Shown here: positions 52,701 through 62,310 of the stretch, in pieces
Position numbering within the stretch: the first letter of the stretch is position 1
Layout: the number at the start of each line of letters is the position of its first letter
Assembly (NCBI GenBank): GCA_043228905.1
Contig: JBHGNT010000018.1
Coordinates: 14,446,001-14,510,000 of the forward strand
Reading direction: 5' to 3'
DNA: 64,000 nt
Source: Azolla caroliniana
Lineage: Eukaryota; Polypodiophyta
Program-made: the position numbers and the translations under genes
The notes under the pieces: model-generated
Database searches by the model: none
What the model was told of the DNA's origin: nothing
Seen by the model: only the letters and a program-made list of their open reading frames with translations

Positions 52701-53214
52701 GAAGTCATGACCTATCTTCTTCGGATCTCTTAAGCTTGGATCATTAGCGACTTCCTTCATCTTTTGCCAGCTATCTTCCGGTAGCGGAACCGCAACTGGC
52801 TTGATCTTCTTATCCACCGTTTTATATTTCGTGTTGATGTCAGCTTCCTTCATCGAGATGCCACGATGGTATTCATCGATGATAGCGTGCATGTTGATGG
52901 AGTTAACCGAAATCACGCATTGGTTGTGAAGATAGCTCAAGTCCACGACGTCCTCGATTTCGCCGATGGTGTCGTTAAATGAGGCTTCTTCCATAATATG
53001 AGTCACGAACTCTCCTTCTTCTATTATGTTCTCTTCTTTTAGCATCTTCTCGAATTCTTGTATCCGGCGCTTGTGCTTCTTGTCGGGTAGTACTAGTTTA
53101 CATGCGCCACTAGGTGCGACACATGTTGCTTCTCCTTGCAATCCACGCACTCTTCTTTCTTGTGGGGTCTTCTGATTGCTCGGACTATTTGTGCCCCATG
53201 CTTCAATAGTCCGC
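49731..53214 (-). pseudogene. RE15 Pol: RT, RNase H, integrase (reached by -1 frameshift)
   Basis: In the -1 frame from the slippery site it starts FLERTIEAWG. A linker runs to VPHVP, then a TAG (52512-52514) stands where RE8 has Trp, then 925 codons run to 49731. RT (numbering from codon 52508) has PYSNRWFTVPKKNGSLRFIQ, DLQPVNNVTIRNAG, VDEFAEAFAGRSIYSIGDLY (D88) and catalytic LLDD at 150-153 (MPLLDDIPIKG, not the usual YxDD). RNase H starts YVTVDTS (D318) and keeps ADMLSR. The integrase has FHESAWAGHRG ... CETCQIYS zinc ligands and a core with VDLVSMP, VADRGELD and NGKIERGH. The C-terminus has a GPY module and no chromodomain. Apart from the one stop it is open. Confidence 0.85.
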
Positions 53215-53225
53215 TCTAAAAATCC
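53161..53225 (-). promoter_or_regulatory. RE15 predicted -1 ribosomal frameshift signal (slippery site and pseudoknot)
   Basis: The minus-strand heptamer GGATTTT (53225-53219) is followed by TAG (53218-53216). After a 5-nt spacer, stem 1 pairs CGGACTATT (53213-53205) with AATAGTCCG (53189-53181), a perfect 9 bp. The 15-nt loop contains TGGGG (53198-53194), which can pair with CCCCA at 53167-53163. Protease is in frame 0 and RT in -1. The same layout with compensatory base changes exists in RE8. GGAUUUU is a known -1 shift heptamer in plant dianthoviruses. Confidence 0.8.
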
Positions 53226-54460
53226 GAGGATTCGCCTCCGAGACTATCTCGATTCCTTTCATGATTGGCTCGCACCGTTAGGAATTGGACCGATCTTTGG
53301 TTGTCAAGACTCTTTATTCGTGCGAAGGCTGCTCCATTATCGAACACTCTGGTCTCCATCCGAGATGATGTGATATAAGGTTGCCCTAGGATGACAGGAT
53401 GCGACGCCGATTCTTGTACGAAGAAGTGTTGATCCATCTCCACATCCCCGATCGTGACTTTGACATTGGGACAAGCTCCGTACAAGTCCTCCGTAGACTT
53501 TGTTGCCGCGCGAATCTTCCATCCGTGGTTTGTATTGATTGGCCATCTTCCCTTTTTGTAGAAGTCGGTGGACATGAGGTTGATCTCCGAGCCGTGGTCG
53601 ATCAAGGCTACGACGGTCTCTTTCTTCTCCCCGATCTTCACCGGCGTCTCTGTTGTCGCTCGTGCCCAATGAGGTCGAGTGTAGTGGCTGTCCACCATAT
53701 CTTCATCGATTTCGTCTCTTGCCATCGTTATGGCATTCGTTTTTGCTTTTTGCGGCTTCTCTTCTTCCTCGTCCGATTGTTGTCTCTTTCTCTTTACAAG
53801 GTCCACGATCGTGTCATGGAACTCCTTCTTCGTAATGCCAAGCAATTCCCTCAAGGACAAAGTTACGTGGCTATCAAGAACTCGTTCTTCGAGAATCTTC
53901 TTTAGGTCCGTCGTCTGCTCTATGTCCGACCTTAGCTTATAGGTAGGTATAGTCCTTGTCCTCCGAGTGGGGTCTTCGACACCAACCTTCACGGGCCGAA
54001 CCGTTTCTTCAACTCGTATGCTTGGCTCCCCTTTTCGGCTTGATTCTCGTTCCTCCGTTTGTAAAGGTCGACTCGTCTCCGTATCGTCCTTCTTTTTCGC
54101 GTTCCTTGTTTCATGTCTTTTTGATGGGCCTTGCTCTTCTATTCTCTTTCTCTTTTCTTCGACGAACACCTCGTGGTTGTCGCACATCACCTCTGCGAGT
54201 ATGGTGTTGTCGTCCACCGGATCCGACCACCCGGTTATGCTTTGCACGTTTCGGTCCGCAAGCTCTACCTCGTTCGATGTGACTTTTCCCTTCTTCTCAT
54301 ATTCGAGAACGGAAGTCCAAAACTTTGCTCCCGCTCTAGCAGCTTCAGTCTTGTCTTTCCCGACTCTTATTCCGACCGACGCAGCATAGTGCATCGCATC
54401 CACATGAGTCGCATCGGCATCCTCCATAGATTTCTTCATTCCTCCTCTTCCGAAATTCAC
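53216..54460 (-). pseudogene. RE15 gag C-terminus and aspartic protease
   Basis: The frame (414 codons) starts in the linker VNFGRGGMKKSMEDADATHV; its counterpart in RE8 is continuous with gag, so the break here is a lesion. It contains ITGWSDPVDD, the helical segment LRELLGITKKEFHDTIVDLV, and the protease LIDHGSEINLMSTDFYKKGR with Asp-His-Gly and HPVILGQPYITSS. It ends SSDF-stop at the frameshift signal. Confidence 0.8.
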
Positions 54461-55379
54461 CCGTAGGCTCTATGTATACGATATTCTGTCGAATCGCCTC
54501 TCGAAGGCTCGCACAATCCCTTCTCATGTGGTCCATACTATCGCACCACACGCATCTAAAGGGTTCTTTTCCTTTAGGGCCCCGACGATTCATGTTGGCT
54601 AGCGTGACCTTCTCGAACTTCTTCGCTAGCTCTTCGATGATGTCGTCATCAATCTTCTTTCCTTCCACGTTACTTTGTCTCAGCGGCTCAGCTACTTTCG
54701 GCGGTCTTGCTTTCTCCGTGGTACTCGGTCCCGTCAAGTCGGTGTCATCAACCCATTGGCGACGCTTGTCGAGCCTATTGCATGCCCGCTTCACCGCGAT
54801 CCAGTCCGCTACGAGCCCATTTGCTTGGGTATCACCTTCGAGAAGAGTCCCCAACTCCCGTCTATCCTTTATGTCCACGGCCTTCAAGAAGTACAAAGTC
54901 TTGTCCTCTTCAAGCAACACTTGGTCCGTATTGGGGAGACGACTAAACATCTGGTCGAATTCGTCGTACACCCTCGAGACGCTCATCTTCTTATTCTTCT
55001 TCTCTATCCACTTCATCAGGGCATGTCGAGTCATCCTCGTTGAGTCTTCAGTCACGAACTCCGCTAGTATCGTTTTCTCGAACTCGAACCATGTTGTCTT
55101 TCCTTCTTGAAGCTCGATGACGCGTCTTTGGATGTTGTTGGCGACAACTCTCTTGAAGCTTGCGATTTGACGTGCCTTGGACACGTCCCTTTGATTCATC
55201 TCCCTCTTATATGCATCAAGGAACTTCGTAACGTTCCTTCCATCGAATTGGCCCTCGAGCTCTACGACACGATCGACAGCCTTCTCCACGCTCGTGTCGT
55301 TGTCCCGAGATCTCATCATTTGCTCGACGATTAGCATCATCCTTTCGAGCTCTCCTGCTTGGTTGCTTAAGGACGCCAT
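54345..55379 (-). pseudogene. RE15 Gag (344 codons, then out of frame)
   Basis: The ATG at 55379 lies 43 bp after the primer site. The capsid-like helical region includes VVELEGQFDGRNVTKFLDAY and LYFLKAVDIKDRRELGTLLE. A CCHC knuckle reads CVWCDSMDHMRRDC (about residues 281-294). After NIVYIEPTG the frame is lost through what looks like a short deletion relative to RE8, and it ends in unrelated Cys/Gly sequence at 54345. It forms the particle in the parent element. Confidence 0.8.
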
Positions 55380-55421
55380 CTCCAAGTATTAATCTCGACT
55401 TGATCCTTCCTACCGCCTCTT

Positions 55422-55438
55422 TCACGTCGGGTTCACCA
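55422..55438 (-). other. RE15 primer-binding site, tRNA-Trp type
   Basis: The minus strand reads TGGTGAACCCGACGTGA, 8 nt from the LTR end. Confidence 0.75.
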
Positions 55439-55446
55439 CTTAATTA

Positions 55447-56457
55447 TGTCGTGAAGATCTGTCACTACGCGCGGATCGTGAGGCGGAACCGCCGGGGTTC
55501 TGGACCAGAAGGATTTAGAGTCGATACAAGCTTTGGCGAGAAAGTACTTAAGATAGATTGGGAAAGAGAGAAGTTGAGATTACACGATTGATTTGAAAAC
55601 GAATTTCTTCCTCTTAATTTTCATAAAAAAAAACCGTCTTTTTCTCCTCCCCCTTCCCTCTTTTATAGATGCTCTCATGCATATGATGCATGTGAGGGTA
55701 CAAGACATGCATAAATTGCATGTTTGCAATTTGGCGCTTAAGTATTACATGTGGTGCATGCTAACAATGTCACTCATTTTAGCTCTCATGGATGAGAATT
55801 TACATGTAAAAGTACAATGATAGAAATATAATTTCAACTAAATACCATGGCTTAATGGTAAGCCAATTGACTCCTAACTTGGAGGTGCAAGGTTCGAATC
55901 CATACTTGCCCTCCTTGTATATGTAAATATGTATATATATTTATATATTTATTTTATCTAGTCGTCGGACGCCGGTTCGCCGGATGCCGACGCCGGATAC
56001 TGGTGCCGCCGCCGGATACCGATGCCGGATACCGGATACCGGTGCTGCATGCCGCCGGATCACCGGCTCCATTGTCGGTCTGGTTTTGGTTGGCCAAAAC
56101 CCTTTTCGAGTAGCTAGCCACCTCCACTCTTAGTTCAAGTTACCTTGAACTCTCTATGCTCCACACATAGACACAAAGATAATATCTTTTGCTCCACCTT
56201 ATATATGTTGAGAGCTGTATTTGTCGTGCCTATGTGGGATATCTCACAATTTTCTCCTTTCCTTTTATAAACTTTATACCCTCATATCTTGACATTTAGT
56301 TGTCCGTTTCTCGTGTAATAAAGTGCATTCGAAACCTCCATCATTTTGCATTTAGATATTAAAAATGTTATCTTCACAATTATTGTATTACGTGATTCAT
56401 ACTCGATTTCGTACGTTTTATGGGATTTTCACACTATTGCCGAAAATCTTCACGACA
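55447..56457 (-). repeat. RE15 5' LTR (1011 bp)
   Basis: It is like 48675-49658 with scattered substitutions and a different length in the CCGGATACCGG minisatellite and the adjacent TATA-rich tract (about 55920-56060). Confidence 0.9.
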
Positions 56458-59414
56458 CCGCGTCGGACGCAGCTACATATTCCGCATCGGTCGTTGAGGT
56501 GGTTGTGCACTCCTGAAGTTTCGACTTCCACGAGATTGCTCCATTGCCGAATTTGAAACAATATCCGGTTGTTGATTTCCGTCTGTCCACGCAGCCGACG
56601 AAGTCCGAGTCGGTGTAATCGACTACGCCTGAGGTTGAGTTCGGGCCAAAAAGAATGTCGTGGTCTTTTGTGCTAGCTAGATATCTGAACACATGCTTGA
56701 TTGTGTTCCAATGTGATCGGCCTGGGTTGTGCATGAATCTGCTGACGACTCCTACGGCGTGAGCAATATTATGTCATGTCGCGACCATCGCGTACATAAG
56801 GGAGCCGACTGCCGGTGCATACAGTACCGACTTCATATCTTCCCCCTCCGGACCGGATGTCAGGTAGTCTCGTTGAGACAGTCGAAGGTTAATGGGGAGC
56901 GGGGTCGAAGCAGACTTGGCTGAGTGCATGTTGAAGCGTTCCAAGACACGTCCAATGTAGTCAGTTTGAGAGAAGAAGATTTGTTGTTTATCACGATGCC
57001 GACTAATCTTCATACCAAGTATGTGTCTTGCCGGACCGAGGTCCTTCATGGCAAACTTCAACCGCAGTTTCCGAACAAGTTCGGTGAGCTCTCCGGCATG
57101 TCGGCCGGAGAGTAGCATGTCGTCCACGTAAATGATGAGGAAGACGGGAGACCCATCTTGAGCTATTTTGGTGAAGAGACAGTGGTCCTCATTGCTCTTG
57201 GAGAAGCCGACCGACTGGATGAAGTCGTCGAACTTCTTGTACCACTGTCGGGGTGCCTATTTTAGGCCATATAAACTCTTCCTGAATTGGCAGACTAGAT
57301 GTTCCTAGCCAGATGCCACAAAGCCTTTCGGCTGCTCCATATAGATTTCCTCCTGTAGGTCACTATGGATGAATGTCGTTTTTACATCTAGCTAAATCAA
57401 CTCCAAGTTTTCGGTGGCCACAACGCCCAGTATGAAATGAAGGGTTGTCATTTTCACCACTGGTGAAAAGATTTCGTTGAAGTCAATGCCATATTCTTGT
57501 CGAAATGCCTTCGCAACTAATCTAGCCTTGTACTTTGGGTTGGTCGAGTCGAACGTCTCTCTTAGTCGATAGACCCACTTACACGGAAGAGCATGTCGAT
57601 TCTTCAGTAATTCGACCAAGTCCCAAGTCTTGTTTGCGTGAATTGACTGCATTTCAGACTCCATCGCCAGATGCCAGGTGGTTGAGTCGGCAAATGTCGA
57701 TGCTTCTTCGTAAGACATCAGTTCGCCGGCATCGGTAAAGAAAATTCCGAGAGAGTACCTTTCCGGAGGTTGCGACAATCTCTCGGATCTTCGAGGTATG
57801 ACTGGACTGGTTGCATTGGGTATATGTGTCGGATGGTCGGAAGCCGAGCCACTTGGCTGTGCTGAATCGGTTGATTCAGTGCGGGAGGTGTCGGTTACCC
57901 ATGAAACCAATCTCGTGTTGTGGGTTGGGCCTTCATGAAGGGTTGGCACTTCGGAGAATATTATGCTTCGGACTTCAATAGGCCTTTCGGTTGTTTTATG
58001 CATAGCCGACTCGTTGAACACGACATCCGAACTTCAGACGATTTGTATGTGCTCAGGGTCCCAGAGTCGATATCCGATCTCGCCGTCGGGTCCATATCCA
58101 AGGAAAATGCATTTCCTTGATCTTGGTTCGAATTTCCGGCGGTAGTCTTTCGGTATGAGAGCATACGCCTTGCAGCCGAAGATCCTCAGCTTGTCATAAT
58201 TCGGCTTACTGTCGGTCCATGTTTCCTGAGGTATTTTAAGTCCTAGAGGTCTACTTGGCAACATATTGATTATGTGTACTGTCGTAAGTAGAGCCTCAGC
58301 CCAGAAGCCATCCGACAGTCCGGAGAGTTGGAGCATGGATACTGTGCGTTTTTTAATCGCTTGATTCATGCGTTCAGCAATTCCGTTCTGCTCCGGACTA
58401 TAGGGTGCCGTATATTCACGTCGAATGCCATGTTCCTGGCAAAATTTGACGAATTCTTCAGACTTGAATTCTCCTCCGTTGTTGGTTCGGAGACATTTCA
58501 GTTTCCGACCGGTCTGATTTTCGACCATTGCAAGCCATTCGGAGAAGATCGAGAACACCCGATCTTTGGTTCTGATGGGGTAAGCCCACACCTTCTGAGT
58601 CGAGTCGTCAATCAAACTGATGAAGTAAGAAGCACCGCCAAGAGACTGATGTGGCATCGGGCCATAGACAGTCGGCTTTGATGTGTCCTGGTTTCTTGCA
58701 GTAGTTGCAGATTCGGTTGTCCTGGGACTTGCTCCGGCTTCGCTGATTGTTCGGCAATCGGGAAGAACTTCTTCCCCGGTTGTTCGATCGGTCGCTCGAA
58801 CCTTGTACTATGTAAGCTTCATCTTCCGAGTCTTTGGCGAAAGATTTTCTCCAAGCTGCTTCAATCAGGATTGCGCTCATGACTTCGGAGTATTTAACGG
58901 CAGCGGTTGAAGCATTGCACACGGTTGTAATGAAAGTTTCCCATGAAGAGGGGAGACTACTCATGAGTATCATTGCTCTGAGTTCATCCTTGATTGCCGT
59001 CCCCTGAGACGAGATTTGGGAGTTTATGCTTTCGTACTCATTGAGGTGTGCATGAACCAAATCAGATTCTTTCATCCACAAGTTGTCGAGGCACCGGATC
59101 AGATACATCTTCGTTGCGGCGACCTTCTTTTCATAAGTTTCCAACAGTGTTTTCCAAAGTTCAAAAGTTGTTGTGCATGATTGCACTGTGAAGTACACTG
59201 ACTCCGACAAGTGCATCCGAATCGTGGCACGGACAATTCTGTCTAGCTTTAGCCACTTGTTTTCCTTGTATGCTTCTGGAGGATTTTCATTCTCAATCAG
59301 GTCTATCTGACCCTTGACTATGATATAGTCCTGCATTTGTTCCTTCTAGAAGTTGAAGTTCGAACCGTCGAACCTCCTTAGACTCATCTCCGATGAGCCG
59401 GATGTTGATGCCAT
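56458..59414 (-). pseudogene. RE14 gag, integrase, RT and RNase H remnant (protease missing)
   Basis: The minus-strand ATG at 59414 gives MASTSGSSEMSLRRFDGSNF, with a TAG soon after. UBN2 gag (59336-58680) is open and ends with the knuckle CNYCKKPGHIKADC. Within about 12 codons the sequence jumps to integrase (SLGGASYFISLIDDSTQKVW, 58650), so protease, GAG-pre-integrase and the first integrase Asp are absent. Integrase continues with LRTNNGGEFK and NGIAERMNQ, then RT from 57700 (HANKTWDLVELLKNRHALPC) to LLSGRHAG with the catalytic region near 57120, and RNase H (YTDSDFVGCVDRRKSTTGYC) to 56458. Several stops lie between 57130 and 57400. Confidence 0.8.
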
Positions 59415-60098
59415 CTAATTCGGTTTCGGTTGGTAAGTCTCTATTCGGAGTTGACTAGGAACCTTAGTGGGGTGCAGTTGGTTGGCTCACCTGATATCAT
59501 TCTAGTCGGTTTTGAACCTGAGTCGGTTTGGTTTCGGATACTTGTTGCTGAACTTGCTTGGAGTGACTCCGATAACTTAAGGGACAGAACCGGCTGGTCT
59601 TCCCGAATGTTGCCGAGTCGGAGTGAGCCCGGTTAGCTTCCGGTTGTATGCCGAATATCGATTACAAGAAACCGATTGTTTGGGTTGATTCTACTTCGGA
59701 TGACTGCAACAATGGGAGGGACGGATCCAACTGATCCTCCCGAATGTTGATCAGCCGAATGAAGCACGAATTCGGTTGTTGCCAGGAGACCAATCTGCAG
59801 CGGGTGGTTACAACAAGCGGGTGAATAGCGTCTGATGACCTATTCGGATGTTGTTTAACCAAATGAAGCACGATTGGGTCGGGTGTTGCACAAGGAGCTC
59901 ACCTCAAGTGGTTACAATCATAGGAACAGAGTACAGCCTACTGGCTTACTCCAATTAGTGATTTAACACAGTGAGATGCAAACTTCTTGTTTGTCTTCTC
60001 TCTTCTCTGTTCTTCAAGAAGTTACAGAAAAGAGAAAGTTGTTGTGTACGATGATGGCCGACAGCGGGTTGAAGAACCTCCAACGCTCTGATACCAAA
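59415..60098 (-). other. RE14 leader between primer site and gag
   Basis: About 670 bp without coding potential. It includes the primer site at 60085-60097. Nothing else is recognised. Confidence 0.5.
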
Positions 60099-60178
60099 TG
60101 TTGGGAACAAGGTTGTCAGTGCGGAAGAACAAACAACATCTATGATGGTGAAGAGCCCGCGTATGCGAATGAAACAAT

Positions 60179-60210
<32 letters not shown>

Positions 60211-60404
60211 GCACAAAGAAACGTTATATTGCTCAATAACAACAGTTACAAATGACAACCAACCACCAACTAAAGGTTACAAAGTCACTTTATATAGTGA
60301 CTATCCTAGGGCAACTGCCCTTTATGCTATTTACAGAAATAGCCCAAACTTGGGTTGTCCAAAGGGACAGTGTGAATACGGCCATTATACACTCGTATTC
60401 GACA
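60099..60404 (-). repeat. RE14 5' LTR (306 bp)
   Basis: Very similar to 47854-48161, including the (CA)n tract (60177-60203). Confidence 0.85.
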
Positions 60405-62023
60405 TCCGAGAGAGAAGAGCCCCCCGAAGATTTCCAGATGCAGAGCATGTGTTGCTAACCGATGAGAGGGAGCCAGAAAGCTTTAAAGAAGCAAGGGGAG
60501 ACACCCACAGCCGCAAGTGGTTGAGTGCCATGCAGGATGAGATAGATTCCTTGCATGAGAATCACACATACGAATTGGTGGAGTTGCCGAAAGGAAAGAG
60601 GGCACTCCGGAACAAGTGGGTGTACAAGCTAAAACCGGGAGACGCCGGAAATCCACCAAGGTATAAGGTCCGAATCGTGGTGAAGGGCTTCCAGCAGAAG
60701 AAAGGAGTGGACTTCGATGAGATCTTTGCCCCGGTAGTAAAGATGACATCCATCCGGATGGTATTGGGCATAACAGCAAGCTTGGACCTCGAGGTAGAGC
60801 AACTGGACGTGAAGACGGCATTCCTCCATGGTGACCTCTAAGAGGAGATCTACATGCATCAACCACAAGGATTTGAGAAGAAAGGAAAGGAGCACCTAGT
60901 GTGCAAGCTGAAGAAGAGCTTATACAGATTGAAGCAAGCTCCCCGGCAATGGTACCAGAAGTTCGACTTCGTCATGACCGACCAAGGGTACCACAAGACG
61001 CAGGCCGATCACTGCGTGTTTGTGAAGAAATTTGATGGAGAAGATTTCATGATACTCCTCCTGTATGTGGATGATATGTTGATCGTCAGACGAGATGAAG
61101 GCAATAATCGGACGCTGAAGAAGGCTTTGAATCAGACCTTCTCAATGAAAGACTTGGGACCAGCAAGACAGATATTGAGAATGCACATCATTCGGGACCA
61201 ATCGAAGAAGTTGTTGTGGTTGTCACAAGAGAAGTATGTGACAAAGGTGCTTCAACGATTCAACATGGTCGACACTTCCGGAAAACTGCAAGCTATCTGG
61301 AAAACAAAACCCGAAGACAAAGGCGGAGAAGGCGGATATGATGAAGACACCATATGCCTCTGTCATTGGGAGCTTGATGTACGCAATGGTATGTACCCGG
61401 CCGGATATCGGATATGCAGTCAGAGTGGTGAGCCAGTTCATGAGCAATCCCGGCAAAGAGCATTGGAACGCGGTCAAGTGGATACTCCGGTATGTGAAAG
61501 GCACTTCGAGTATGTGCCTCCAGTTTGGTTCCGGTAATCCCCAACTTGACAGATTCACGGATTCGGATATGTCGGTTGTTGTGGATACCATCCGATCTAC
61601 ATCCGGATATGTAATGACTTATGCAAGGGGAGTTATATCATGCCAGTTGAGGCTGCAAAAGACGGTTGCGTTGTCAACCACGGAGGCGGAGTACATGGCA
61701 GTTGTAGAAGCCGGCAAGTAGATAATCTAGATGAAGGACTTCATCTGAGAGCTAGGGATCCAATAGGAGGAATACCGACTCTATTGCGATAGTCAAAGCG
61801 CCATCCACCTTGCAAAGAACGCGGACTGCCATTCAAGAATGAAGCACATCCAGCGTAGGTACCATTGGACCCGGGAGTGAGTTGAAGATCGAGAGTTCGT
61901 GTTGACGAAGACCCACACAGAGGAGAACGGATCGGATATGCTAACCAAAGTGCTGACACCCGACAAGCTGGACGCATGCCGGACGCGGATCGGACTTACA
62001 AGACATCCCAAACCGGAGTGAAG
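60405..62023 (+). pseudogene. RE13 RT and RNase H
   Basis: It continues RYPL from 47853 with RERRAPRRFPDAEHVLLTDE. The RT is open to a TAA at 60839-60841 (DL-stop-EEIYM), then from 60842 with LLYVDDMLIVRRDE, so the YVDD is intact. A frameshift near 61275 precedes RNase H (61338-61721: FTDSDMSV, TTEAEYM), with stops at 61720 and 61747. It ends at the polypurine tract. Confidence 0.85.
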
Positions 62024-62031
62024 GGGGAGAT

Positions 62032-62310
62032 TGTTGGGAAATCGGTCTCTCCGGATGGGATACGGTGATGAATAAAGAGGACCCGGTGAGAACCGGAAGA
62101 GATCCAGAAACCGGATTAGTGGACCCGGTGAGAACCGGAAGAGAAGATAGATTTGTAAATATGTCTTGAATAAGTTCATTGACGCTATATTTGTAAATAG
62201 CCCTAAGTTCATATAACTATAAATATGACTTAGGGCAATCACTTTAGCATGTGTGATTGTGTTGTTGTCATATTGTTGTAATTGTTGTACAGAGTGAGAG
62301 GGAGAGAGGG
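62032..62310 (+). repeat. RE13 3' LTR, truncated
   Basis: It matches the first part of 44846-45400 to GTACAGAGTGAGAGGGAG and then passes into GATA repeats at the end of the LINE fragment. Confidence 0.75.

Larger units (their letters stand above)
48675..56457 (-). mobile_element. RE15: fungal-type Ty3/Gypsy element, nearly complete (7783 bp)
   Basis: The LTRs are 48675-49658 (3', 984 bp) and 55447-56457 (5', 1011 bp), with a perfect 4-bp target duplication CCGC (48671-48674 and 56458-56461). The primer site at 55422-55438 matches tRNA-Trp, and the polypurine tract lies at 49659-49679. Gag, protease, RT, RNase H and integrase are all present. Few lesions are visible: a frameshift in gag near 54460 and a TGG-to-TAG stop at 52512-52514, besides the predicted programmed -1 shift at 53216. 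RT and integrase motifs resemble fungal-type Ty3 elements (inference from memory). Confidence 0.9.
47854..60404 (-). mobile_element. RE14: Copia element on the minus strand, split by RE15
   Basis: The LTRs are 47854-48161 (3') and 60099-60404 (5'). The primer site TGGTATCAGAGCG is at about 60085-60097 on the minus strand, and the polypurine tract reads ATTACGGGGGAG next to 48161. The target duplication is TCCGG (47849-47853) against TCCGA (60405-60409), one mismatch; joining the flanks restores the RE13 reading RYPLRERRAP. RE15 sits in its RNase H. It is a different Copia lineage from RE4. Confidence 0.9.
44846..62310 (+). mobile_element. RE13: decayed Copia element carrying RE14 and RE15
   Basis: The 5' LTR is 44846-45400, the primer site TGGTATCAAAGC is at 45404 and gag-pol starts at 45430. 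RE14 splits the spacer before RT at 47854, and the element resumes at 60405. The 3' LTR starts at 62032 after a polypurine tract (GAAGGGGGAGAT) and is recognisable only to about 62310. It belongs to the RE4/RE6 family but is full of transitions. Confidence 0.85.

Noticed and set aside
54345-54470. A second programmed frameshift between gag and protease in RE15
   Set aside because: In RE8 the corresponding linker is continuous, and RE15 lacks about a dozen codons there, so a deletion explains the shift.
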